Shown here piece after piece: positions 51,353 to 60,111 of a stretch of DNA of 64,000 bases. The position numbers and the translations under genes are program-made. This DNA comes from Flagellimonas beolgyonensis (GTDB taxonomy: Bacteria; Bacteroidota; Bacteroidia; Flavobacteriales; Flavobacteriaceae). Position 1 is the stretch's first letter; each line of letters begins with the position of its first letter. The stretch is taken from the NCBI RefSeq assembly GCF_003992615.1, contig NZ_RZMY01000018.1, positions 490,481 to 554,480 on the forward strand. The letters are read 5' to 3'. The notes under the pieces were generated by a model. It was not told the DNA's origin and ran no database searches. It saw nothing but the letters and a program-made list of their open reading frames with translations.

Positions 51353-51931
51353 ATGGGAAATACGGTCAAATCACTAAAAAAAGAAATCAGGGAGCAGATG
51401 TTGGAAAGACGGAATCGGATGTCCCATAGGGAAAAAACCCTTTATGACCATGCGGTCTGTGAAGTACTTTGGGGTCTAGTGGAGCAAAAGGAAATCCAGT
51501 CCGTGCATACCTATCTCCCCATGGGCTCCGAGGTCGATATCGTGCCGTTCATAGCGCAATGTCTAGAACATCAGTTAACCGTTGTAGTCCCCCAAACCTT
51601 GCCCGATAGACAGTTCAATAATTTGGTGCTTTCATCACTTCAGGGGTTGGAACGGGGCGTATTCGGGACCTCATATCCTTCCGGTAATAGGGTGTACAAG
51701 GGCCATTATGATCTTATCATCGTTCCAGGGCTGGCTTGTGATGACAATCGGTCCAGGCTTGGGTATGGAGGTGGGTACTATGACACTTTTTTGGCGGATC
51801 TGACCACGTCCTTTAAACTTGGGCTGTTTTATCCTTTTCAGAAAATAGATCAGTTGCCCACTGAGTCCCATGATATCCAATTGGATAAGGTGTTGTGTGA
51901 CATAAACCTTGATATTGAAAGCAGCATATGA
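51353..51931 (+). CDS. 5-formyltetrahydrofolate cyclo-ligase
   Basis: A 192-aa protein from ATG 51353 (MGNTVKSLKKEIREQMLERR); the open frame begins at a TTG at 51332, but that stretch is operator DNA. Family marks: MGSEVDIVPFI, VVPQTLPDR, DLIIVPGLACDDNRSRLGYGGGYYD. It converts 5-formyl-THF to methenyl-THF with ATP. Divergent from the globin gene. Confidence 0.9.
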   Translation: MGNTVKSLKKEIREQMLERRNRMSHREKTLYDHAVCEVLWGLVEQKEIQSVHTYLPMGSEVDIVPFIAQCLEHQLTVVVPQTLPDRQFNNLVLSSLQGLERGVFGTSYPSGNRVYKGHYDLIIVPGLACDDNRSRLGYGGGYYDTFLADLTTSFKLGLFYPFQKIDQLPTESHDIQLDKVLCDINLDIESSI

Positions 51932-52406
51932 ATTGTAAGTACGGATATAGGCAGCTCGTTTGTTTTGGCACGATGTAAGAAGAACGTCATTCATTTGAAA
52001 TTGGATTTGAACAATATCCCTTGGAATTGATATTGTTAAATTTATCGTAAAATAGATTGAGGAATCATTACCAATGGATTCCGAGGGAATGGATGCAATA
52101 AAAGCCTAAAGAAGCGGTATGCATTTGTTTATGGCCAACGATGTTATTTTATGATGCATAGCTAAACCGGAAAGTGTTTCAAAAGCTATCAATATATCTT
52201 TAGCCAAGTGCTTTGACTGTTAACAGAGATATTTGGAACATGCTGTATATATTAATAAAATATAAAAAGGTCATTTAATATTAAATTAATTACATTTGCT
52301 TTGTTTTGATGACATGAATTCAGGTCTTGAACCATTCTTATGAAAGGGGAAAGAAGAAAATCATGATCAAATAAATGACCAACAAAGAACTTTAAGTGTG
52401 TAAAAA
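51932..52406. other. Intergenic region upstream of the NO reductase
   Basis: 475 bp without a gene. It holds the qNOR promoter with a -7 box TACATTTG (52291-52298) and a second-type Rrf2 operator (52262-52279). The leftward frame at 51671-51994 overlaps the folate gene and is a shadow. A 5' leader of about 100 nt would precede the ATG. Confidence 0.55.
52262..52298 (+). promoter_or_regulatory. qNOR promoter with motif-2 operator
   Basis: ATAAAAAGGTCATTTAAT at 52262-52279 overlaps the expected -33 zone; TACATTTG at 52291-52298 is a good -7 box. The same motif (ATAAAA-N6-TTTTAT) stands before the first Rrf2 gene and before nrdG. Confidence 0.7.
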
Positions 52407-54773
52407 ATGAGGGACAAGGAAGCGGTTTCAGGCAAAAATGGTTTCAAAAAGAATATTGATTATTGGATGAATACCAAAAATTGGTGGGCCCCATTGTTGT
52501 TCATATTGATCATAAGTCTGGCAGGAGTTGGCATGATTGGGTATCAAACCTACAATGATGCACCGCCTATGACGGGATTCCGGACCCTGGATGGTACCGT
52601 ATTGATCAATAAGGCCAACATAGAGGAAGGTCAAATCGTCTTTCATAAGTATGCCCTTATGGAATATGGCGCTTTCTTTGGGGATGGGGCACAAAGAGGC
52701 CCTGATTTTACCGCAGAGGCCCTTCATCAAATAACCATGTACGTCAATGAATACCGCCAAAAGCAATTTAAGGCTGAAAACGGTCGCCCTGCCAATCCCA
52801 ACGAACAAAAAGTGATTGCCGAACAGGTGAAACAAGAGCTCAAGAAAAACGGTTATGACAGTACCGAGGGTATTGTGGTATTGAACGATGGGTACGTGTA
52901 TGCCCTGGAAAAGGTCAGGAAATACTATCTAAATGTTTTCTTGGATACTTCCAGTGAAAACAATTTTCCTTTGAAGAATTATATAACCGATAAAACGGAG
53001 ATCCTAAATCTTTCCAACTTCTTCTTTTGGGGAGCATGGGTCTGTGTCACCGAAAGGCCGGGAGAGAACTTTAGCTACACACATAATTGGCCCTATGATG
53101 TAGAGGCGGGCAATACCCCGACATCTCCAGTGGTTCTCTGGAGTGTACTGGGGTTGTTGGCCTTTGTGCTCCTTTGTGGTATTGTGCTCTATTTCATAGG
53201 ACAGTACAATCAGTTGTCGAACAAATTTTTCAAACCATCTTCCAAAGAATTACTGACGGCAGGAAGTGTCAGGGATTTTGTGCCCACAAAAACCCAACGA
53301 GCGTCCTATAAATTTTTCTTTGTGGCCATTGTTTTGTTTTTTGTACAGGTATCAAGTGGTTTTGTGACCATCAATGAATTTGTGGATTATCTTGGCTTCT
53401 TTGGTGTTGATATCTCTGAATCTTTCCCCATTACAGTTTCCAGAAGTTGGCATTTGATGCTCTCTTTATATTGGATATCGACCTGTTGGATAGCCTCTTC
53501 CATTTTCATCCTACCGATTTTGGCCAAAAAGGAAGTGAAATTTCAACTTCAACTGATCAACTTACTTTTTATGCTGTTGGTTGTCCTGGTTGCAGGCTCC
53601 CTGACGGGCATGGTCCTGGGCCCAATGGGACTTTTGGGGGATTGGTGGCATGCTTTGGGGCATCAAGGTTGGGAGTTTGTTGATTTTGGACAGGCTTTTC
53701 AGGTTTTGCTCATGCTTATCTTTGTACTCTGGGGAATTATTGTCTTTAGGGGCATCAGACCGGCTTTTGTACGGGGTATGCCCTGGAACCTTCCCAATTG
53801 GATCATGTATTCCATCATCGGTATTCCCCTATTGTTTATTTCTGGTTTTGTGGCTCGGCCGGAAACCAATTTTGTTATTGCAGACTTTTGGCGATGGATG
53901 GTGGTGCACATGTGGGTAGAGGCATTTTTTGAAGTGTTCATTACCGTTATCGTAAGCTACCTTATGGTGTTGATGGGGCTTGTGAGCAGAAATGCCGCCA
54001 TAAGGGTCATCTATTTTGCCACTATCCTATTTTTGGGCACTGGCCTTTTGGGGATTTCGCACAATTTCTATTGGAATGCCAAACCGGTGGCGACGATGGC
54101 CTTGGGCAGTATATTTTCCACATTGCAATTTGTACCCCTTATTTTATTGACCGTGGAAGCATGGCGATTCAAGAATATGCCCCGAATTGCCCTTGAAGGT
54201 ATCAAGCCAAGTGAATTGGGTGATTTTGGGTTTTCGGAAGTGTTTCTGTTTTTGATTGCCGTGAACTTTTGGAACTTCTTCGGCGCAGGTGTATTGGGAA
54301 TTATCATCAATTTGCCCATAATGAACTATTATGAGCATGGTACCTATCTAACCGTAAACCATGCCCATGCAGCCTTAATGGGAGTATATGGGAACATTTC
54401 GCTCGCAGCCATGTTATTTGCCACAAAACTGCTGTTTAAAGCAAAAAAATGGAACAAAAAACTGGTGAAGATCTCATTTTGGTCCATTAATTTGGGGTTG
54501 ATGCTCATGGTACTTTTGGACCTACTTCCGGCAGGTACTCTCCAATTTAAGGCAGTGGTTGAAAATGGGCTTTGGTTTGCCCGTTCCGATGCGTTCGTTG
54601 GTGGTGGGGTGTTTCAATCCCTGACCTGGTTGCGAGGTATTGGTGCCTGTATATTTCTTTTTGGAGGGGTTGTTCCCCTACTATTGTTCATCGTATCAAG
54701 AGCGAGTTGCTTAAAACGTGCCGGGCACACAGATAGGAGTTTGATTAAAATAGCAAGACATGATACTATTTAA
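52407..54773 (+). CDS. norB: Quinol-dependent nitric oxide reductase (qNOR)
   Basis: A 788-aa membrane enzyme that reduces 2 NO to N2O with electrons from quinol. An N-terminal extension (residues about 30-260) contains the periplasmic, cytochrome-c-like fold without a CxxCH haem site, as expected for qNOR. The catalytic part has 12 helices and the haem/FeB His ligands, for example SRSWHLMLSLYWIS, VHMWVEAFFEV, HNFYW, and NHAHAALMGVYG. Start ATG 52407. It is followed by queD with 14-bp overlap. The last product of this enzyme is the substrate of the Nos system at the right end. Confidence 0.94.
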   Translation: MRDKEAVSGKNGFKKNIDYWMNTKNWWAPLLFILIISLAGVGMIGYQTYNDAPPMTGFRTLDGTVLINKANIEEGQIVFHKYALMEYGAFFGDGAQRGPDFTAEALHQITMYVNEYRQKQFKAENGRPANPNEQKVIAEQVKQELKKNGYDSTEGIVVLNDGYVYALEKVRKYYLNVFLDTSSENNFPLKNYITDKTEILNLSNFFFWGAWVCVTERPGENFSYTHNWPYDVEAGNTPTSPVVLWSVLGLLAFVLLCGIVLYFIGQYNQLSNKFFKPSSKELLTAGSVRDFVPTKTQRASYKFFFVAIVLFFVQVSSGFVTINEFVDYLGFFGVDISESFPITVSRSWHLMLSLYWISTCWIASSIFILPILAKKEVKFQLQLINLLFMLLVVLVAGSLTGMVLGPMGLLGDWWHALGHQGWEFVDFGQAFQVLLMLIFVLWGIIVFRGIRPAFVRGMPWNLPNWIMYSIIGIPLLFISGFVARPETNFVIADFWRWMVVHMWVEAFFEVFITVIVSYLMVLMGLVSRNAAIRVIYFATILFLGTGLLGISHNFYWNAKPVATMALGSIFSTLQFVPLILLTVEAWRFKNMPRIALEGIKPSELGDFGFSEVFLFLIAVNFWNFFGAGVLGIIINLPIMNYYEHGTYLTVNHAHAALMGVYGNISLAAMLFATKLLFKAKKWNKKLVKISFWSINLGLMLMVLLDLLPAGTLQFKAVVENGLWFARSDAFVGGGVFQSLTWLRGIGACIFLFGGVVPLLLFIVSRASCLKRAGHTDRSLIKIARHDTI

Positions 54774-55116
54774 ACATTTCAAGTTTGATTCGGCCCATTT
54801 TTTACCGAATGTCCCGGATGGACATAAATGTAGGGGGCTTCATGGCCATACCTACCAATTGACCTTGTATTTTGAAGGACAATTGGATGAAGAATTTGGA
54901 TGGGTCATGGATTTCACCGACATAAGAAGAGCGGTCGACCCAATTATTGAGTGTATGGACCATAAGTTGTTAAATGATATAGAGGGACTTGAAAACCCCA
55001 CATGCGAGTGTATTGCAATTTGGTTGTGGAACAAAATCAAGATCAAAGTTCCACAGCTCAGCAGCATCAAATTGTATGAAACACCAACATCGGGGGTTGT
55101 TTATGAAGGAGCATAG
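54760..55116 (+). CDS. queD: 6-pyruvoyl-tetrahydropterin synthase/QueD family protein
   Basis: A 118-aa protein with the zinc-His motif FDSAHFLPNVPDGHKCRGLHGHTY and catalytic Cys and His (CRGLHGH), DFTDI, and ENPTCECIA near the active-site Glu. QueD makes 6-carboxy-tetrahydropterin for queuosine and other deazapurines. Here it overlaps norB by 14 bp, so it is co-expressed with NO reductase. A role in the queuosine pathway or in a pterin needed under denitrifying conditions cannot be told apart. Confidence 0.88.
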   Translation: MILFKHFKFDSAHFLPNVPDGHKCRGLHGHTYQLTLYFEGQLDEEFGWVMDFTDIRRAVDPIIECMDHKLLNDIEGLENPTCECIAIWLWNKIKIKVPQLSSIKLYETPTSGVVYEGA

Positions 55117-55159
55117 ATGCTGGGAAAAAGCCGTGTTCTGAATTCCTCGTTTATATCGA

Positions 55160-55612
55160 TCATTTTGACAAATCGATCCCTTTTAGGGAAATGATCATCC
55201 CGTTCTGTTCCATCTCTGTGACAAGTTTAGCAATGGTCTTGTCCTTGAAATTACAGAGGATTTCTTCCTTGAATGGCGATACAATATGGTGAACGGGACA
55301 TGGGTTTTCATTGTTGCATTTGGAAAGCCCCAAAAAACAATCATCAAATTTATAGTCCCCATCTATGCAAGAAACGACTTGCCAGAGTGTATTTTCCATA
55401 TTTCCTTCGTCCATAAAAAAGCCTCCTCCCGGCCCCTTGCTTGAGGAAACCAATTTATTCGTAGTCAGTTTGCGGAGCATTTGTGCCAAAAAAGGCTGTG
55501 GCACTTCAAGTTCCTCAGCTATATTTTTTGCTCCGAGTTTATGGTTCACATCACTATGGATGGCTAAATACACTACGGCGCGGATAGCATACTTACAAGC
55601 ATTGGTCAGCAT
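55160..55612 (-). CDS. Rrf2-family Fe-S regulator 1
   Basis: A 150-aa winged-helix regulator (ACKYAIRAVVYLAIHSD; NIAEELEVPQPFLAQMLRKL) with three Cys ligands (C92, C99, C105: DDCFLGLSKCNNENPCPVHH) for an Fe-S cluster, as in NsrR/IscR-type sensors of NO or redox state. It is convergent with queD. A motif-2 palindrome lies 32-49 bp upstream, so it probably regulates itself, and likely norB and nrdGD, which carry the same motif. Confidence 0.92.
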   Translation of the reverse strand: MLTNACKYAIRAVVYLAIHSDVNHKLGAKNIAEELEVPQPFLAQMLRKLTTNKLVSSSKGPGGGFFMDEGNMENTLWQVVSCIDGDYKFDDCFLGLSKCNNENPCPVHHIVSPFKEEILCNFKDKTIAKLVTEMEQNGMIISLKGIDLSK

Positions 55613-55637
55613 AAGGCAATCCTGTTTTATAGGTGTA

Positions 55638-55661
55638 AAGATAATAAAAAGATGATTTTAT
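55638..55661 (-). promoter_or_regulatory. Motif-2 operator before the first Rrf2 gene
   Basis: ATAAAAAGATGATTTTAT at 55644-55661 with symmetric arms ATAAAA/TTTTAT, next to TATCTTTA (55645-55638), a -7-like box on the minus strand. Overlap of operator and promoter fits repression. Confidence 0.7.
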
Positions 55662-55962
55662 CTTTATTTGTGATGTTTATCAGTTTTCCCAAAAGAACAT
55701 CATCTACCGGTGAAATAGCCGAGTCTATTCCAAAGGGCGCGACATTCCAGGGAAAATCCATTGTAAATGCAATTCCCATTACAGGTATATGGAAGGAGCA
55801 TACCGTCATGACTTGAATATATGTAGGGAGCTTGTTGGCTTTGTAGGATAAAATGTATGTATGAATTGATGGTTCGAATAGGGCGGACATGTCAGATGGG
55901 ACACTTTGCCAAAAGAAGGTGCCGGAGCGCTGTGAAAAGGGGGAACATTGCACCACAAAGGT
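55662..55962. other. Gap between Rrf2 gene and nrdD
   Basis: About 300 bp. A leftward frame at 55627-55956 (KANKLPTYIQVMTVCSFHIPVMG) covers it but overlaps the Rrf2 promoter and has no family, so I do not call it a gene. Confidence 0.4.
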
Positions 55963-57831
55963 CTATCTGATTTTTATCGTTCCTTGGTTTAAGTTTGTCA
56001 ATTGTTTTTCCAAAAGGATTCTTGTCCTTTTATCCATCAACCTTTGTCCGTCATCCTGTTGCAGATGGTAATGGCGCAATCCATGTTCCTTTTGTCTGCC
56101 CGAACTGAAATTGGAAACCCGTTTGAGGTACCCGATGACCCGGGTGGCATGGTCCACATTGTGTGAATGGCATGAACTGCACTCCCATAGGGTCCGTTTG
56201 TCGATATGGGCGCAATCATTGCATATGGTGATACGGATGTTGAAACAAAAGTAATTGCACCCGGCCCTGGCCGTGGCATGGATCAGTTTTTTGAACCCTT
56301 CTTGGTTGGGGGTTTCCTCCAAATTGAGATGGAGGGCCGATCCCCCATCCAAATATTGGATGGTATCCTTTCCGTGCAACATGATCTTGTCCAAGGTGTT
56401 GGTCCGGTCATCCTCCACCACATAGAAATAGGAGTTGTAACAGTCCCTGGGCACAAAAAATCCGTCTTCCCGGTCCCACTTGGCGTTTTTGACCCCTAGG
56501 TTTTCGGCAGGGACGAACTCCGTATTGAACAGGTAACCAAAGGTTTCGCGGGCCTTTCTGTTTTCTTGGTATATGGCCTTGAGATAATGATTGACAAAAT
56601 CCTTGTACATTTCATTGTTGCCCACTTGTATCCCCTGGCTTTCCGCAGCCTCCACCATGCCGTTGATGCCCACGGTCAGGAATTGTTTGTCCAGTGATAT
56701 CAACCCGGCATTATAGACCGGTAACATCCCTGCTTTTTCATAATCATCGATAAGCATTCTAAAAGCTACCTGGTACTTGTGGACCTTTTGGACCGCTTCC
56801 ACAATATCGGATCCTTGTTGCACCAGGCGGTTCATGTTCAGCGTAATCACATTGATGGAACCTGTGGCAACGCCACCAGCTCCAAGGGAATAACTAAAAG
56901 TATTGTCACTGATCTCATTGCGCAATCTGCAACAGGAGGCCAGACTGTCCGCATTTTCGGACTGGTAGATAAAAAAGGAGTTGCCCTTGCTCAGTTCCCG
57001 GGCACATAGGTCGGTAAATTCCAAGTCAACAGGGGTTCCATCCTTCGTCAACATGGCGGCCGTCACCACGGGGAAGGTCAGGATGGCCTTGGTACGCTCT
57101 TGGTTGAACCAGTCCATGAAAAAGGCTTGGAGCTTTTTGACACGATCCCATTGGGGCCTGCCCATATCAGGAAAGACAAAATCAGCGAACATGTTATCAA
57201 AGTAGGGTTTGTCGTATATGGAAATGTTCCAGAAAACCGATTGGTAGCCCCTGGCCGCAGCAGGTTGGTTGATGGCATAGACCACATGCTGTAAATGATT
57301 GGCAATGATATGGGTGTGGGTCCTGAGGTAATCTGGACCATAATCTTTGGCCGCAAAGTGGTCGAAATACATCAAAAACTCCACAGTCGCCAGGGCACCG
57401 GCAAACTGGGAACTTACCGCAAAGACCAAATTGACGAATTCCCCGCAAAAGCTTTCCAAGTGCTTTGGGGCCTGACTTTCCCCACCCAATTTGGTCAGTC
57501 CGTCCAAGAGGAAGGGATACATGCTGATAGAGGCACAATAGGGCTTGAGCGAAGTCTCATCGTGGACATAGATTTCATGGGACTCGATTTGCCGTGCATA
57601 TTCCAGGGCAAGTGCTTCCCCGAACAAGGAAGCGATCTTACGCTGGACGAGGGCCCGGTTCACCTGAATATTGATGTCCTTGTTGAGTTCTGCTTCCATG
57701 GTAGCGATGTTCTTGGAGGTGACATTGGCATTGGCGTCGACCTTCGAACCATCCGCGGCATTGTCGGAATTGAGGTAATGGTCGATGAATGCCATCTTTT
57801 TGGAAATCTGATCATGGGTCAGTCGTATCAT
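55963..57831 (-). CDS. nrdD: Anaerobic ribonucleoside-triphosphate reductase
   Basis: A 622-aa class III enzyme that makes dNTPs without oxygen using a glycyl radical. Marks: NVTSKNIATMEAELNKD near residue 35, the zinc Cys set CNDCAHIDKRTLWECSSCHSH near 560, and the glycyl radical site in ATRVIGYLKRVSNF near 585. The activase gene is immediately upstream. It probably works when oxygen or NO disables the aerobic enzyme. Confidence 0.94.
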   Translation of the reverse strand: MIRLTHDQISKKMAFIDHYLNSDNAADGSKVDANANVTSKNIATMEAELNKDINIQVNRALVQRKIASLFGEALALEYARQIESHEIYVHDETSLKPYCASISMYPFLLDGLTKLGGESQAPKHLESFCGEFVNLVFAVSSQFAGALATVEFLMYFDHFAAKDYGPDYLRTHTHIIANHLQHVVYAINQPAAARGYQSVFWNISIYDKPYFDNMFADFVFPDMGRPQWDRVKKLQAFFMDWFNQERTKAILTFPVVTAAMLTKDGTPVDLEFTDLCARELSKGNSFFIYQSENADSLASCCRLRNEISDNTFSYSLGAGGVATGSINVITLNMNRLVQQGSDIVEAVQKVHKYQVAFRMLIDDYEKAGMLPVYNAGLISLDKQFLTVGINGMVEAAESQGIQVGNNEMYKDFVNHYLKAIYQENRKARETFGYLFNTEFVPAENLGVKNAKWDREDGFFVPRDCYNSYFYVVEDDRTNTLDKIMLHGKDTIQYLDGGSALHLNLEETPNQEGFKKLIHATARAGCNYFCFNIRITICNDCAHIDKRTLWECSSCHSHNVDHATRVIGYLKRVSNFSSGRQKEHGLRHYHLQQDDGQRLMDKRTRILLEKQLTNLNQGTIKIR

Positions 57832-57839
57832 ATTAAAAT

Positions 57840-58289
57840 TTATTTAGGATTGAACAAATGGTTGAGCATGGTGTTGGTACTGACTTCCTTGAACATTTGG
57901 TTGGTAGTCTTGCGGTCCAGCCCCCCTAGGTACCGGTTCCACTTGCCTGTCTTGATATAGGTCAGATGTTCGAGGATTTCAGGTGGTACGTGATCGGCAC
58001 CCGTGTAAAGGCATGTCCTGTATCCCTGTTGCCGGGCATGTTTCAAACGTTCCACCAAGGTTCTTGAATGCCATTCACCACCCATAAAGAGCACACAACT
58101 TGCAAGACCGGTATATTGGTCCAATCGTTTTTGGAAATATTCGGATGTCAGCCTGGTGCCGCTTCCTTCCTTCCATAAAAAAGGGGAGTGGCATCCCTCA
58201 CAGTGCAAGGGGCAACCCGAGATGGAAAAGCAAAGACTGATCTCACCAGGTACTTCTTGGAGGACGACCTGAAAATCATAAAAGAACAT
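57840..58289 (-). CDS. nrdG: Anaerobic RNR activating protein (radical SAM)
   Basis: A 149-aa radical SAM protein with the CxxxCxxC motif CPLHCEGC (Cys 26, 30, 33) binding the 4Fe-4S cluster that generates the NrdD glycyl radical. It is the first gene of the operon; nrdD starts 8 bp after its stop. A motif-2 operator lies about 96 bp upstream. Confidence 0.93.
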   Translation of the reverse strand: MFFYDFQVVLQEVPGEISLCFSISGCPLHCEGCHSPFLWKEGSGTRLTSEYFQKRLDQYTGLASCVLFMGGEWHSRTLVERLKHARQQGYRTCLYTGADHVPPEILEHLTYIKTGKWNRYLGGLDRKTTNQMFKEVSTNTMLNHLFNPK

Positions 58290-58384
58290 AAACAGGGTGT
58301 TTGGTTTTGATCCTCCATAAAATTAAACTAAGGGGATTTTGAATAGGGGAAGGAGGCCAAAAGTTATAAAACGACTTATTAACA

Positions 58385-58402
58385 ATAAAATGACCTTTTT
58401 AT
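58385..58402 (-). promoter_or_regulatory. Motif-2 operator upstream of nrdGD
   Basis: On the minus strand ATAAAAAGGTCATTTTAT, nearly identical to the copy at the norB promoter (52262). A -7-like TAACTTTT lies about 20 bp downstream on the minus strand. It ties ribonucleotide reductase to NO regulation. Confidence 0.65.
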
Positions 58403-58544
58403 CATATATTGATGTTAGAAAGTTGGGCGACAATGAAATTAGGGGATAAGACATTCAACATACTGTGAGGAGAAAGGCCTTACACTATCCGAACGTCAAT
58501 AAGAAACTTCGAATATACCTAAGTTGGGTTACCTATCTGGAAGA

Positions 58545-58868
58545 TTAAATGATGTGGAACAAAACGACCAAGGTATTGAAGACGACGCTCATAATCAAAA
58601 GATTGAATGTCGTCAAGGGTCTTAATTGGGCCAGTACTGCACCGTTGAACGCCATGCAGAGGATGGTTACAAAGAACAGTAAAGTCATTTGTATGGCCGT
58701 GTCCAGTGTCCCCATCAATAATACCATGGCAGCCGCGGAACCTAAACAGCTTTGGCCAATGATCGCAATGGTGGCATAGCCCATCTGGCCCTTTTTGAAC
58801 TCAGTGAACCATTGATGATGGATTCTAGTGAAGACATTTGTGTGTTGTTCAGTTCCAGAAGGGGTCAT
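58545..58868 (-). CDS. Small membrane protein with three helices
   Basis: About 107 aa from ATG 58868 (MTPSGTEQHTNVF); the longer frame runs into the hemerythrin gene. Three hydrophobic segments (ATIAIIGQSCLGSAAAMVLLMG, MTLLFFVTILCMAFNGAVLA, LLIMSVVFNTLVVLFHII). No family was recognised. It overlaps the hemerythrin stop by about 20 bp, so it is the third gene of the ric operon. It may serve as an NO-related membrane partner. Confidence 0.7.
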   Translation of the reverse strand: MTPSGTEQHTNVFTRIHHQWFTEFKKGQMGYATIAIIGQSCLGSAAAMVLLMGTLDTAIQMTLLFFVTILCMAFNGAVLAQLRPLTTFNLLIMSVVFNTLVVLFHII

Positions 58869-59310
58869 CGGTATTGTCTTTGAATTTTTCATGGGCATGG
58901 TGTTTTTCCAAAAGGTCCAATTGGGAAGTGGTGGCCACTTGTTGGATATGGTTGAACAATTGGCGTTCCTCAAATCGGATATGCTGTTCCAGCGTTTCCT
59001 CGATCTGTACTAACGTTTTGATATCTAGCAAGGCTGTAGTGAACAACCGCGTCAATCTTCTATGGTCCGTTAAGGCTTTTTTGATCCACGGGTGGTCATT
59101 TCCGATAATGGGAAAGATGTAAAGCTCTTCCATTGCAAAATGCGGGACCAGATAGGTTTTGTAAAACCAATCCGAGTATGTTTTGATCCGTTCCGGGGCC
59201 ACTTTTTTGGATAGTCCCATCCGGATTTTCCAACACAGGAGCAGGCCGTGATGGTGATCACGGCTTACCTGCTGAAGGGCCTTGTGTCTTTTGATGGGAG
59301 CGTGGTCCAA
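58849..59310 (-). CDS. Hemerythrin-domain protein
   Basis: About 153 aa. Hemerythrin pattern RDHHHGLLLCW, HFAMEELYIFPII, LTDHRRLTRLF, LEQHIRFEERQLFNHI supplies His, Glu residues for a di-iron site that can bind O2 or NO. The open frame extends into ric, but no ATG lies in the short gap, so the likely start is a TTG at 59310, 7 bp after the ric stop (an ATT at 59316 is the alternative). It lies between ric and a small membrane protein gene. Confidence 0.8.
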   Translation of the reverse strand: MDHAPIKRHKALQQVSRDHHHGLLLCWKIRMGLSKKVAPERIKTYSDWFYKTYLVPHFAMEELYIFPIIGNDHPWIKKALTDHRRLTRLFTTALLDIKTLVQIEETLEQHIRFEERQLFNHIQQVATTSQLDLLEKHHAHEKFKDNTDDPFWN

Positions 59311-59317
59311 GGCAATT

Positions 59318-60046
59318 TTAGTTTTGGGACAATTTGTTTTCCAGGGCTTCCGCTTTTGGAAAGAGAATGTTGTTCTCCAAATGGATATGGCGGTGTAGGT
59401 CCCCCTCAAACTCCTGAAGCAGGGAGTAGGTGACCCTATAGGTGTTACAAGCGTCATCGGGTGGGGTGTAATCACTGCTCAATTTGGCGATTTTACGAAA
59501 ACGTTCCCCTTCGTTATCGTGTTCTTCCTTCATCATTTGGATGGGATTTTTGACGGTGCCGAAATGGGGCCGGTCCAATCCTTCCCCTTGGTTTGGCCCC
59601 TGTACCATTTTGCGGATGTGGGGGAACAGAACCAACTCCTCCTTTTTCATGTGCATGGCCAGTTCCCCGGCCGAGGCGGTAAAGTGTTCGAAGATGCCAT
59701 ATAGCTCGGGATGATTGCTCCCGTGGACTTGGCAGAGTTTGTTGAGGTATTGCTTTAGGATGGGGATACGTTCCTCCACATAGCGGTGGTGTTTCTTTTC
59801 GATATAATCGATCAATAGGTCCAACGGCCATGTATTGAAATCGGGCAGGTCGCTTTGACTTTCTTTCCGGGCTTCCCCCAATTCCTGCAACAGAACTTCG
59901 AAATCCAGGTTTTTGTGTGCTGCAACCTCTTGCAAGGTCCGGTTGCCCTTACAGCAAAAATCAATCTTATGGTTCTTGAATACTTGGGCAGTTCGGTAGT
60001 CCTCGGCCACCATTTGGCCCACTGTTTTTTCCATCGTAGGGTTCAT
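59318..60046 (-). CDS. ric: Iron-sulfur cluster repair di-iron protein (Ric/YtfE/ScdA)
   Basis: A 242-aa protein: ScdA N-terminal domain with the Cys pair KIDFCCKGNRTLQEV near residue 30, then a hemerythrin domain (IEKKHHRYVEE, HFTASAGELAMHMKKEELVLFP, MKEEHDNEG, LHRHIHLENNILFPKA). It repairs NO- and oxidation-damaged Fe-S clusters. A motif-1 operator lies 32-45 bp upstream. Confidence 0.94.
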   Translation of the reverse strand: MNPTMEKTVGQMVAEDYRTAQVFKNHKIDFCCKGNRTLQEVAAHKNLDFEVLLQELGEARKESQSDLPDFNTWPLDLLIDYIEKKHHRYVEERIPILKQYLNKLCQVHGSNHPELYGIFEHFTASAGELAMHMKKEELVLFPHIRKMVQGPNQGEGLDRPHFGTVKNPIQMMKEEHDNEGERFRKIAKLSSDYTPPDDACNTYRVTYSLLQEFEGDLHRHIHLENNILFPKAEALENKLSQN

Positions 60047-60077
60047 AATAACGGATTTACTGATACATTTATTAATC

Positions 60078-60091
60078 GGACAAAAATGTCC
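60078..60091. promoter_or_regulatory. Motif-1 operator before ric
   Basis: GGACAAAAATGTCC, the palindrome shared with the second Rrf2 gene (60591) and the globin (51324). It lies just between the ends of the Rrf2 gene (60112) and the ric start (60046). Confidence 0.7.
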
Positions 60092-60111
60092 TTTATTTAA
60101 TCAAATTTTTT

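Noticed and set aside
55627..55956. Leftward 109-aa frame
   Set aside because: It runs over the Rrf2 promoter and operator, has no domain, and is probably chance.
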